Shown here in pieces: positions 12,548-24,142 of a stretch of DNA of 64,000 nt. The position numbers and the translations under genes are program-made. How positions within the stretch are numbered: position 1 is the stretch's first letter; each line of letters opens with the position of its first letter. The DNA is from Rhododendron vialii (Eukaryota; Streptophyta; Magnoliopsida; Ericales; Ericaceae): positions 30,840,501 to 30,904,500 of the forward strand of contig NC_080559.1 in NCBI RefSeq assembly GCF_030253575.1. Reading direction: 5' to 3'. A model generated the notes under the pieces. That model was not told where the DNA came from. It ran no database searches and saw nothing but the letters and a program-made list of their open reading frames with translations.

Positions 12548-12907
12548 GGGGCCGTTCAGCTAAATAAGTCAAGTGGTTTATTTTTTTGTCCTTATTTAAA
12601 AAAAATTCGCATTTGTTAGTTTTTCGTCAATTTTTTGGGGATTATTGCTTCATCATGACGAAAGGAATCTAAAAGTAGAAAATTACGATCGAAACCTAAT
12701 TTTTTTGAATAAAGACAAAAATAATCCAATAAGCCAATGTTTTCATCTTTATTCAAAAAAAATTGGATTTCGATCATAATTTTTTATTTTTTAGATTCAT
12801 CTTGTCATGAAGAAGCAATAATCTCCAAAAAAAACTAACAAATGCGGAAAAAAAATTGAATAAGAACAAAAAAATAAGCCAAGTGGCTTATTTAGCCCAA
12901 CGGCCCC
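12548..12907. mobile_element. PIF/Harbinger-type MITE, 360 bp, TAA target duplication
   Basis: Termini GGGGCCGTT and AACGGCCCC are perfect inverted copies, with flanking TAA at 12545-12547 and 12908-12910. Subterminal AAATAAG(C/T)CAAGTGG and CCAAGTGGCTTATTT also pair. Almost the whole element folds on itself. Confidence 0.85.
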
Positions 12908-13632
12908 TAAATATATTTATTTATCCAACGTAGGACAAATAAGTTACAACTAATTCTAATGGTCCTTACCCCAAATTTTTTTTTTTAATTCAAATGGTTT
13001 ATTTTGGAGACAATTTCCAATTCACTTTTTTTTTCCAACATAAAATTAGACTATTCTTGTGATTTAGTAGGCCATTTAATACGATTTGTTCATACACCTA
13101 CCGATATTTGATCAAATCGACTTTTTTCCGCCTTTAATTCTCTGCAAGGTATATAACATAAACGGCTCAGATGTATCCAATTGCCGAATAGTGTCAGAGG
13201 ATTCACAAAAAAAAAATCCTCAAACAATAATATCCAATTGCACTGTGAGAGGATGGAATAAAAAATCCCAAGACAAGAATATCTATTGCACTGGCCGGTT
13301 CTTTACTGCCGTTTTGGAATTTTGGACTTGAGATTTTCTTTCTGTGCATGATTTTCAATAAATTTTCTTTCAATTATTAATCTCATTTCTCTCTCTCTCT
13401 CTATCTCTCTTTACTCGTTACCCAAAATCCAAATCCTAAAACAATCATGACCGATATCTTGTCTTGACTAGTAAGTATATGCCCCAAATTGAACGTTTGG
13501 AAAGGGTCGTTTTGGGTCTTCCCTTGAAATGCAAAAGGTCTTGCCGTGGTATCTAAGCTGCGGTATTCATTCCCCCTTTCACTTTTCTTTTCGGTGGGCT
13601 TCACAAAGGGCCTCCGTAAAGGTATAGGGACC

Positions 13633-13840
13633 GACCGGTCTCCTACCAAAATCATACCGACGGTCGCGCCGGGCCATCTCTGGCCACCGGACGGCTGATC
13701 CGAGCTGTTTAAAAATTCTAAAGAAAAAAATGAGGGAGCCTATGTGGGAATCAACGACATCTGATGTGTGTAGAGTGTTTGATCCAGACATCATATTTTT
13801 CGTGTTTATATGTATATGCGATTTCGGTAGGTGACCGATC
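13633..13840. mobile_element. Relative of the 415-bp palindromic MITE
   Basis: Ends of the CCGGTCTCCTACCAAAATC and GATTTCGGTAGGTGACCGAT type are inverted copies. The interior (GACGGTCGCGCCGGGCC, ATCCGAGCTGTTTAAAAATT, GTGTAGAGTGTTTGATCC) matches one arm of the element at 21922-22336. The copy is more diverged and not palindromic overall. Confidence 0.65.
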
Positions 13841-14170
13841 GATCTCTATAATAGAACTCCAAAAGGCCTTTTGTCACTTCACACTACTGACAAAACACTA
13901 AGGATGGGACTGGCTAGAGTGTAAAGTGGGGTGGTCGACACCAGGCTCTGCCCATGTAGACCTTGACGCGTAGAAAAAACTTGTAAGAAATTAAATCGAT
14001 CGAATATCGAAAGAGAAGTGAATGAATCACAATTCTTTGGTACAGTTTACAAATGTCGGGAAAATTATGAATGGATCACATTTTTGTAGGCACAGCCATT
14101 GCCTTAGGCATATCAGGCCCTTCATTCCGGTCGACACCCCTTCAGAAACATAATTCTGTTTACTCTCTAA

Positions 14171-14543
14171 AGTCCCGTTTGATAACAGTGATAGATAAAT
14201 GTAATTCGTAAGGAGATGAGATTAGGATTGTGATTGGTAATGAGAATGAATTATTAATGAGAAATGATTGATGATGAGTATGTTTGTTTGAGATTAGATT
14301 AGATGATGAGATTGAATTGATAGAAGGAATTGGTAATTAGAAGGGATTAGTAATGAGAAGAAATTGAGATTGGACTATTAATACCATCTCCCCCGGGGTA
14401 TTAGCAATACTCCCAAATTGGGGTCTTAGCAGTCCGACCGGATTGATAGTCCGGACCAATTTTGGGAAAACAAACAAAGTATTGATAATACCTTCACTCT
14501 ACTAATCCAATCCCAACCCCTTGGAGGGTTATTAAACGGGGCC
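14171..14543. mobile_element. PIF/Harbinger-type MITE, 373 bp, TAA target duplication
   Basis: AGTCCCGTTTGATAAC at the left and GTTATTAAACGGGGCC at the right are 16-bp inverted ends with three mismatches, flanked by TAA (14168-14170 and 14544-14546). A second copy in inverse orientation lies at about 36999-37711. Confidence 0.75.
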
Positions 14544-15150
14544 TAAGGAGTGATTATTCACTGCTCCTAAAACACCACGTATGACCGCGGGATTTTTTCT
14601 AGCACGCATGGTTTGGAGGTCAAAAATTCGGTGGTGAGCATGTGGTACTGGTACTGGAAAAGGAGCAACACGTGGTAAGTGGTGGAGCCAGATTTTTAAA
14701 TCGGAAGTGACACTTGAAATCTTAATATACAAAATACGTACACGTATTCTAAGTGGATTGTCAATAATGCCATAAAAATCTACATTAATCATTCATCAAA
14801 CAATTTACTATCCCACAAAATACACGTGTTCCATGTTAAAGTACTCATAATACTAAAAAGATACACATTCTATCACATTAGGGCTTAGTTTTTCAAAAGT
14901 GTTAAAATGAATCATCAAGTACGGTAAAGCATCTACTTAAAAGTTAGTATCAAAAACTATACTTTGCTATCACCTTTCAAAATTTGAAGGATGCGTTGTT
15001 GTCGTGTACTCATCCTTCGAAAACTATTGGATCATGAGCGGGAGGTTAATTTTAGAGACCCAAAGCTGACGCTTGACGCACTTCGAAAGGCTGAAATTTT
15101 AGAGAATTCAATAGCAATCATGCAATTCTACGATAATTGAAGTAGAAATG

Positions 15151-15532
15151 CTAACCACACAGAGATTATGTGCACAGATCGTGCACATACGGCTCGGTGG
15201 GGCCTACTACCGGATCCCCACAAATGATCCAAGCCGTCCATTATTTTTAAAATAATTTTCTCAGTCATTTCATGAAAAATCAGCTCAATCGAATATCTCT
15301 AAATACTTAATCTAATCTTTCAAATTTTCGCTTAGACTTTAGGATTTTGAAATCTGAATAAACATTTAGGCAATTGGATCAAATACTTGTAGGTATCCGA
15401 TTGAGTTGATTTTTAGCGTGATGTTTTATAAAATCATTTTAAAGCTAATGGACGGCTTGGATTTTTTGTAGGGACCCTAACATGGACCCCACCGAGCCCA
15501 CGGTCTGTGCACATACAATCTGTGTGGTTAAC
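15151..15532. mobile_element. Inverted-repeat MITE, about 380 bp
   Basis: CTAACCACACAGA...GTGCACAGATCGTG at the left mirrors CGGTCTGTGCACATAC...TCTGTGTGGTTA at the right. The next inner blocks (GGCTCGGTGGGGCC / GGACCCCACCGAGCC) also pair. A clear target duplication was not found. Confidence 0.75.
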
Positions 15533-16144
15533 CTTTGGACTCCTCTGTGCATAAATTCCACAAGTGCACTCTCTCTTTTACAGTGGACTCCATCATCACC
15601 CTCTCTCTTTCTCTGCCACTCTACCTCTACCTGGGTTTGGAATCTAGTGTGGAAAAGAGCCATTCTTCGGAGAATACCGTGTTTATGTCAATTGGCAACT
15701 TCCTAAAAAAAACCATTCAGATTATGTTATTGATTAGGTCTCGGTGGGAACATAAAGATTAAAGATAAAAGAGTTAACGGCGTATCAAATCAACCAAATT
15801 CCGGGGAAACGGTGGAATTTTGCCAGTGGTATGGAAAGTCCTTCAAGTAATAAGATAAGAAAAGACTAGTGATCATCAGAGTCTACGTATTATGGCATTG
15901 TTAAAAAGCAAATCACTGTGCTTATTTTCAACTCGCTAAGCACTACGTCGCTTACTACGTCCTTTCAGATTTTCTTTTAAATCGCTATACACGCAATTAC
16001 TGAGAGGCATATAGAGGCCAGGAGCAGGAGGTCCTACTGAAAGATTTTGCGACTAAGATCATGTTTACGACGTTAGAGTTTGGAAATTTTAAATTTCATG
16101 AAACCCATGTTTTTTGAAAAAGAGTTTTATCGTTGATATAATAT

Positions 16145-16275
16145 ATAAGAAAACTGATTTTCGCGCTCCATTTGTTATTGATGGCGCTACATTTTTAACG
16201 TGAAGTTATTAGTAACTTCATAAACAAAGTGCAGCATTTTCAATAGAAAAATGGAGCGCAAAAATCAAAATCGTA
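16145..16275. mobile_element. Short hairpin, about 130 bp
   Basis: AACTGATTTTCGCGCTCCATTT pairs imperfectly with AAATGGAGCGCAAAAATCAA. The loop contains a second pairing around GAAGTTATTAGTAACTTC. This could be a tiny MITE or a deletion product of one. Confidence 0.5.
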
Positions 16276-17143
16276 TATATAAATGTTTGAGTATACTTTC
16301 TCCATCTGCCTCACTCTCATAACGGGCCCAAGGATAAGCTCACATGTCCACGCGCTTGGACAACCCCACGGGGGTAACCCAAAAAAGAATTTGTAAACCC
16401 AACAAAAAAAGAATTTTATGAATCTCCCCCAACCAAAAAAAAGGTTTTCGGATTAAATGAAGTTTTTTAGAATACAATCAACTGGTGATATTTACGGGGA
16501 TTAGTTATTCCAATAACTTATAGATATTTGAAAATAATATTACTGACTATCAAGAGTCTTTTGACATCCTTGATTTTATAAAGTCTTGTTGGGGAGATGG
16601 TGGTTTTCAAATGGTACGGATTTGCTTATCAAATCTTGTTAAGTATACCGGTTACAGTTGTTTTGACAGAAAAGAGTTTTTCTAAGTTAAAGTTGATAAA
16701 AACTTAGTTTCGGACTCCATGCCACAAGAGAGATGAAATGGGTTTGATATGATGTCAATTGAAAATTAATACTTAGATAAGTTAATAGTATAACGACTCT
16801 TAAATGAATATTTACTTTTAAAATATGCAAGAAGAAGTTGTTTTCATTGAATCAAATCATGCTAATTAATCATAAAACATTGTAATCAGGATCACATTTG
16901 GATTTTAATTTTTTGCTGTAGTTCAAGCTAAATGCAGAATGAAAGTAGAAAATTAGTACTTAGATGGTGTTGAATCAATGGAGCCACATGTGACAATGGT
17001 ACATTATCCTTGCGTAGCCTTTTCATCAATGTAGCCACAAAAAATGTGTGAAATGGAACTGCTCAACGTGCATGGCCTCCCTCCACAGAGGAGCGGAGGT
17101 TCGAGCCCCATGGGAGGCAAATTTGGGATTCAGGACTATGGAC
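16276..17143. other. Spacer without recognised features
   Basis: AT-rich unique-looking sequence. I see no gene, no inverted-repeat element and no simple repeat of note. Confidence 0.4.
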
Positions 17144-17698
17144 CAAAGTTGTCAATTCCATACCGGTCAGCGTACCGTTTTTACTACTGAAATGGTACGT
17201 ACCAGTACCGGACTGTATCTCGGTACCGTTTCGGATTTACCGCTATTAATATTTTATATATATTTAATATATATCTACCAAGTTGCAAAACCATTTCCGT
17301 GAAATAAATGACAACAAAAAATTATCCAAAGAGACTCAAAACAAAGTTATGAAAATAGATCAGGATTTCATCTGTGATTTTAATCGAAGAAAATCATATA
17401 TAAGCCCATAAGTTTCTTTTAATTAGTTTAGAGCCTACAACTTATGTCATAAAAAATAAAAAAGAAAGAGAGAAGGTAATTTTGTACCGTTCGGAACACC
17501 GAAACAGACCGGTATCGTCCGGTACATCCGGTATTGGCCGGAACAGGCCGGTATTTCAACCGAAATGGATCTTGAGTCTTTGTGTTCTGTTTAAGCACCG
17601 GTATTGTCACTGCCGGCTCTGAGCTAAGCCGAGCAAGGCGGCGGCCTTAAGCCCCCGAAATTTGGTGAAAAATTGGGGCCCCTATACCTAGGTGCGTA

Positions 17699-17736
<38 letters not shown>

Positions 17737-18000
17737 TTAATGAGTGGCTTCCAGATACCAAAGGAGATAGCCAGCCAAGTGGTAAGTTTAAGTCTTGATA
17801 TCCAACAGATTCAAGGTTCAATTCTCAGCCCAAGCAACTATCAGCCTTTTTTTTCCTTCTTTTGTTTTCCTTGAGATTTTTTTTTTTTTTAAAGAAAAAT
17901 AGGCCCCTGTTTTACAAGTTCGACTTATGCCCCAAGAATCTCAGGGCCGGCCCTGGGTATTGTACGTACCGGCAAGTATGGAACGGATTTCAAAACTTTG
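17144..18000. mobile_element. hAT-type non-autonomous element, 8-bp target duplication, host of a nested element
   Basis: Left terminus CAAAGTTGTCAATTCCATAC and right terminus (inverted: CAAAGTTTTGAAATCC) are flanked by the same 8 bases, CTATGGAC, at 17136-17143 and 18001-18008. Internal GGTACCGG-type motifs recur on both arms. An 8-bp duplication is the hAT signature. The element is interrupted at 17608-17955 by another hAT element. Confidence 0.8.
17608..17955. mobile_element. Nested hAT-type MITE, 348 bp, 8-bp target duplication
   Basis: The ends CACTGCCGGCTCTGAG and CTCAGGGCCGGCCCTG are inverted copies with few mismatches. The flanks carry the same 8 bases, GGTATTGT, at 17600-17607 and 17956-17963. 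It contains a (CA)n tract at about 17702-17732 and T-runs. Confidence 0.85.
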
Positions 18001-18008
18001 CTATGGAC

Positions 18009-19815
18009 AACATCTAGACCTCTTGTTGACTAACGTACTAATACTCTGCTAATCCCCATTGATATATACAACATTGGCAGAAAAAAAAAAACGTGGCCTT
18101 CAAGTATTGGTCGATTCATTAATTGGTCCTGTATTGAGGTGGCTGTAGAGAATAATTATTCCTTGCCCCGGCGGCCGGCGCATTGTAGGTAAATGCCCAA
18201 AACTCTCAAAATCGTCCCAAATTTGTGTAGATTGAGTCCAAACAAATGTGTAGTGATGAGAGAATTGAGACACCCACCTACCATGGATCGGGGGCACCGA
18301 TTAGTCACTTGACTGCAGAGATGAAAACTTTTCTTTCTTTCTTTGGTATAAAAGAGCATAGCTATTTTAATCCATTCGTTATCTTCTTGCAATTGTAAAG
18401 TAATTACAACCGGAGGAATCCACAGCCGCTTTTGATAGCATACACCCACAACGGTTACAGCTTCCCTGAATCCATGGCTAAGCGACGCCGATCGAGTTGA
18501 ACCGCTCCAAGAGATACCTGCAACCAGAGATAAGAGTGCACAGAGGATGTCGATCAGATCGTAAGTTACCGTCAAAGGGTAAGATTTGTAACCATGACTG
18601 CATCCGCTTCCACCTCAATGCTAGCAAGATTAAAGTTCTGTCCCTTCTTCTTCTTGTTGTCTAATCCGTTCCCTTAGTTGCCCGTAATTCCGCCGCAAGT
18701 GGAGAGCATGGAAACACAAGACCTAGATCTATGACGGTTCCTTCGATGGGCGATAGCTACCTAACATTAACTTCTTCTCCTCGATTGTGTAACGGGGTAC
18801 TAAAGATGACGACTTCACATCTCTGTGCACGATAGCAACGTTACCAAGCTCTTTTCCGGTTTACCCAATGTCAAGCTCTTTGGTCTAGGTGCCTTCTCCA
18901 CGGTCTGTTGTTAGACCGTCAAAAAGTGTTTTTAACAGCTCAGATTTGAAAATCTGGACCATTGAATGGAAAGATGAATAATTACGATAAAATGATAGAG
19001 TCTTAATCCAAGATGTGCATTTTGTAGAGTTCGTCGGGTTGTATAGACACACAACAAATTAACCCTATCAAATATCAACTAATATTTGAATATAAGTGAC
19101 TTGTGCGAGAAAAAATAGATGCACAATATATTATTTGGATCAAAGAGGGGCCCAAAATAATCCACATTGAACCGAACCGGACTGGACAGGACAGTGGGTA
19201 AACTAGATGGAAGCTTGGTCCGACAGGAGCCGAGCACCCATTCCACGAGTCTGGTTAATTAGAGTTGCACTTCCTTGTTTTATTCATGCTTGAGTCTATT
19301 GTATTACAGTGAGCGTAGGTTCTTTTTACTATTTGCCCTTTAACTTTTAAGGTAATCAAATACGAAAAGTTTTGTGAGCATTAAAAAGCAGCAGTAATTC
19401 ATCAGTTTACCTAAGGGCCTGTTTGGTAAGGGTATTAAAATGTTGGGCGGGGGGGATGAATATTTTGGGGGACTGGTGGAATTACAATTAATCCCTGATT
19501 TGGTTGATTTTGAGACCTCAGACTTTAGTACAGCTGCAAGGGGACTGGTTAAGAATAGAGTGGAGGGTGTCACTAAATAACAACTTCTCGATTACCCATT
19601 GGATTGGGAGATGCTGTCAGGCCGAACACCTCCGTTTGGCGGCATCTCCGAACCGTTACTTATTATCCTTCCCACCCACGGTCAAATGATAGTTTCTTAT
19701 TTTTGGCCTGTGTCGGCATCCATGGTGATATTTTTTTGAGATTTAAAAATGAATGAGTTTTCGTAAGTGACATTTTTAATATGTAGTCCAAAATTTATAA
19801 TGAAAACGCCCCCTA
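18009..19815. other. Spacer upstream of the DMR6-like gene
   Basis: No gene is supported. An open frame of 139 codons on the - strand (18156-18575) has no domain I recognise. Sequence at 18590-18905 has coding-like composition but is broken in all frames, so it may be a gene relic. A GGGCCTGTTTGGTA-type MITE end lies near 19415 without a found partner. Confidence 0.4.
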
Positions 19816-19822
19816 ATTTTGC

Positions 19823-19839
19823 TTGACTTCACAAGTCAA
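19823..19839. promoter_or_regulatory. Palindromic pair of W-boxes
   Basis: TTGACTTCACAAGTCAA is a perfect inverted repeat with 7-bp arms and a 3-bp spacer. Each arm contains TTGACT, matching the W-box consensus TTGAC(C/T) bound by WRKY factors. It lies 13 bp before the TATA-like motif and about 145 bp before the ATG of the DMR6-like gene. Binding is inferred, not shown. Confidence 0.6.
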
Positions 19840-19851
19840 CCGCCTCACCGC

Positions 19852-19859
19852 TATTTATA
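19852..19859 (+). promoter_or_regulatory. TATA-like element of the DMR6-like gene
   Basis: TATTTATA lies 126 bp before the start codon, leaving room for a 5' leader of about 95-100 bp that is pyrimidine-rich (19918-19965). No transcript start is known from sequence. Confidence 0.5.
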
Positions 19860-19984
19860 TGCTCACGTTGAGCGTATGATTCCTCACCTTCCGGGAAATT
19901 TCTTGAAGAGGTTTCTATTTATTCCAATTTCCCCCCCTTCTTTCTCTTTTTTCCTTTCCCCCTGTTTTTGGTTCACCGGAATCC

Positions 19985-20614
19985 ATGGATACTAAGGTAA
20001 TCTCCACTGGAGTCCGTTACACCCGTCTCCCGGATAGCTACGTCCGGCCAGAGTCCGACAGACCAAAACTGTCCGAGGTAAAGGATTGTGACGACGTTCC
20101 CATAATTGATCTAGGCTCTGAAGATAGAACCTCAATTGTCCAGCAAATAGGCAACGCTTGTCTACTGTACGGCTTTTTCCAGGTACTTATTCAACACAAG
20201 TAATATTTTTCTCTCATTTTTTTTTTTTATTATCGGCGAAAATCAGTATGGTCAGGATCCGTATTTTAGTTTATTTATTAATCGACTCTTGACTTTATTG
20301 GGTTTTGATCGATGTTCCAATTTGTGAAAACTTCCAGGTGATAAATCACGGGGTGTCGATGGAAGCGGCGGAGAGAATGCAAGAAGTGGCGCACGAGTTT
20401 TTCCTGTTACCGGTGGAGGAGAAAATGAAGCTGTACTCCGACGACCCAGCAAAGACCATGAGGCTGTCAACCAGTTTCAATGTGAAAAAGGAAACGGTAC
20501 ATAATTGGAGGGACTATCTAAGGCTTCACTGCTATCCTCTGGATCAGTATGTGCCCGAGTGGCCTTCCAATCCCTCTTCCTTCAAGTAAGATCCCCCCCC
20601 CCACCCCCCCCCCC

Positions 20615-20655
<41 letters not shown>

Positions 20656-22524
20656 TGCCGCCCACTTATGTTGAAAATTGACACTACAATGTGGTGGTGG
20701 TAATCTAGTGAATGAGATTAGGTCAAAGTCTCTCCACCCATTTTATTCCATTCAAGTTATTTTTAAAAAAAGGTGGTATGATGTGCGCAACAGTACGTAC
20801 CTCGTATGACAACTAGGATCAAATCCTTGCATTATCTTTATCACATCCTCGGGTTTCGTGACGTAATTGGTTATTACACCAGGTGATATTGCATCTCTTT
20901 CATACTCAATTTGTCAACTTTACGTCACTGTCATGCGACTTAAGTTATTTTATTGACAACCAATAGTTTTCTATTGGTTTTCCATTTGGCGCGTGATAAG
21001 AAAAAAGAGGTGGTTTTTTTACCCCTTCTTATAGCTATGTATTTTCCTTAATTGATAGAGTAGAAATGAGTAGTATTTACAACTACTCATAAAGTCCCTT
21101 CATTTTCCTTATTAAGAGATAAAGAATTGTCTAGGACCACAAGAGTAATGACTCATCTTTCGTTTCTAGGGAGGAGGAGATTAAGGTACTCTTCCACGTG
21201 GTAAAGGTCGCGATTATTTGATTCCTAATTATGGGGAAATCGTACACTTTTTCAAGTATAAAGTCGATACTATACAAGGTTTAAAAAACTGATTCTTTAC
21301 ACGTCGTGCCATAAAAAGCATAGCGTTTTATATGCTGTTATAACTAGATTTGAAATAGGCACAAATTATGCTTTGATTCTTTTATGGCACGTTTGGATAG
21401 AGAATTTATTTTGGGTAGATTTGTAATGAGGGGAGATTTGAAGGTAGATATGTAATGAGGGGTGATATGTTAAGAAGGTGGCCCCACCTTTTAAGAAGGG
21501 TAGATTTATAATGAGGTGTTTGGATGATTTTTTGAGAAGAGGGATTTGGAAGGTGGATACGATGGTATAAGATGTGAAATGACTTTATTACCCCCATATT
21601 TTCAATTTAATGGACAAATTAGATTAATTTCACTATAATTAGAATAAATACATATTTATCATTAATTGTGGAATAAAATAAATTCATTAAGTCTTTAAAA
21701 TGTTTAAACCTTATATGTTTTAAAAAAAAATTGGAGTTATTTTTTCGTATGGCTCTCATTTCTTACCATTAACCATTATTTTTTTAATTTGTGAGAAGAT
21801 TCTAGAATACTGTAAAAAAAGTTCAATTTTAATTGAGAGAAAAAAAGATTAAAAAAGAGAAAGAAAAAAAAGAAAACTACTCCTCCGTATCAAAGGGGTG
21901 GCATCCCACCCATTAGATCAAGAGTAGTGCTACAGGTACCGACGGGGTCGGTACCGAAATCGTAGGGACGGCCGCGCCGGGTCGTCTCCGGCCACCGGAA
22001 GGCCGATCCGAGCCGTCCAAAAATTCTAAAAAAAAAAAACGAGGGGGCCCGCGCAAGAATCAAAGGCATCCGATGTGTGTAAGGTGCTTGATCCGAACAC
22101 CCTTTTTCGTGTATATATGTATATTCCGCGGAATATACATATATACACGAAAAAAAGGTGCTCGGATCAAGCACCTTACACACCTCGGATGCCGTTGATT
22201 CTCGCAAAGGTCCCCTCGTTTTTTTTTTTTAGAATTTTTGGACGGCTCGGATCGGCCGTCCGGTGGCCGGAGACGGCCCGGCGCGGCCGTCCCTACGATT
22301 TCGGTACCGACCCCGTCGGTACCAATATCATTTCTGTTAGATCAAAACCCTCTCTAATCAGAAAAAGAAGAGAATTGTATGGGATTAAAACCCAATATGC
22401 ATTCAGAAGAGAATGTATGGGATTAAAATTTCATATCTAAAACCCACCGCGACAACCCACAGATTTCTCTCTCTCTCTCTCTCCCCACATCAAGCATCCA
22501 AACTAGAAAACGAGCAGCTAGTCA

Positions 22525-22561
<37 letters not shown>

Positions 22562-23832
22562 TTTCTGTCTTGTTTTTTCTGTCTTCGTCTTTTCTCTCTC
22601 CGTTGGTGATGGAAGATAAAAGGGGAGGGCAAGACAGTCAAATAGGAACCCGGATATAGCAACGACAGGGGTAACCCAGTTCTTAGCAAATCCACCTTCC
22701 CCCTGATTTGTAATCCCAACAGTAACAAATCCCCCTTTTAAATCAGGCATCCCTTTTCTCTTCCAAACATCGATATGGCGAGGAGGAGGATTGGCAATCA
22801 GGGGGCCTCACAAATCCGAGAGCTTCTCCCCCATCCAAACAGGCTGTTAAGGCGGTGGCATCTCCATCAGCCCTAGTACTCCTCAGTTTCGGAGGTTTTG
22901 TCGAGCTGCGGGGCTGGAAACGGGAACCAACAGCCTCGTCAGAAAACCTCGTCACTCCTTTATGGCCACAGTGACTTGTCACACCCAACTCGTCAATGTG
23001 GCACTCGATGCTTCCTTCTCTCTCTTTCTCTTTCTCTCTCTCTCAGCCTTCAAAGCCACCAGATCTTTGCCCGCGAGCTATTGTGTCATTGTTGTCACTG
23101 TCGCTAGTGTTGGCTACGGTAAAGAGTTTGGTGTTCTTTTACACCAAACTCTTTAATTTAGAGTACAAAGAAGAACAAAAAAACTCTCCGTCGGTGCTAT
23201 TGTCGAAATCGTAATCAGATATGTAATTTGTTTCTTACTTCTGCGGGTTTAGGATGGAGGCGATGAAAGATTTTAAGGGAGTGGCTTTTTGTGAAAGATA
23301 ACGATCCATGCCAGCTGACCTACTAACTCTTAACCTAACCACGTTGCTCAAAAGGTTAACCTCAACTTGTATAATAACTGATCGGAATTAATCACTTATA
23401 TTTCATAGTCAATTTCATTACATAGCCGATGTGGGACTTCACGTGAAATTTATTTGAAAGATAAGTTGTAATTCAAATTGTCATTTTTGTTAGGTTGTTG
23501 GGGTGTTAGGCTTCATTTCGCTAACAAAAATAAGTACTTTTTTAAATTAAAAGGTGATGTATTGTGAGAGAATGACTTATTTCGTAAATCACAAAATAAA
23601 TACTTAAAATTAAGAATTTTAGCAGAACGGGAACTTAATGTGTTTATAGGTATCTAAAATAGAATTTGATGTTTCATGTAGGCAAAATAACTAAAAACTT
23701 TTCAAGATTCTCCGGTAAGAATAATGCTAATGACAACCCATTGAGTTCTCAATAAGACATAAAGAGGACCAAAAAAATAAAGTTTTCTATGTGTTAAAAG
23801 TGGTTTGAAAAGTGTAAATAGCGAATCGAAAA

Positions 23833-23870
<38 letters not shown>

Positions 23871-24102
23871 GACGGTTCCGGAGACACCTAAAAGAACACT
23901 TAAAAAAACACCTCATAGTTTTCGATCAAATTTTGATGATTCGAACCGCTCAATGTGATCAAAACGTGATTTTTGTTAATGTCTCGCGGGCACCCTTAAA
24001 ATCACATTCTGCACACATTGAACGGTTCGGATCATAAAAACTTGATCGGGAACTATGAGTTTGAAATTTTGGGTGTTTTTTTGGGTGTCGTTTGAACCGT
24101 CC

Positions 24103-24142
<40 letters not shown>

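Noticed and set aside
18156-18575. 139-codon open frame on the - strand
   Set aside because: The translation matches no family I know and flanking sequence gives no continuing exons. Kept only as a note within the spacer.
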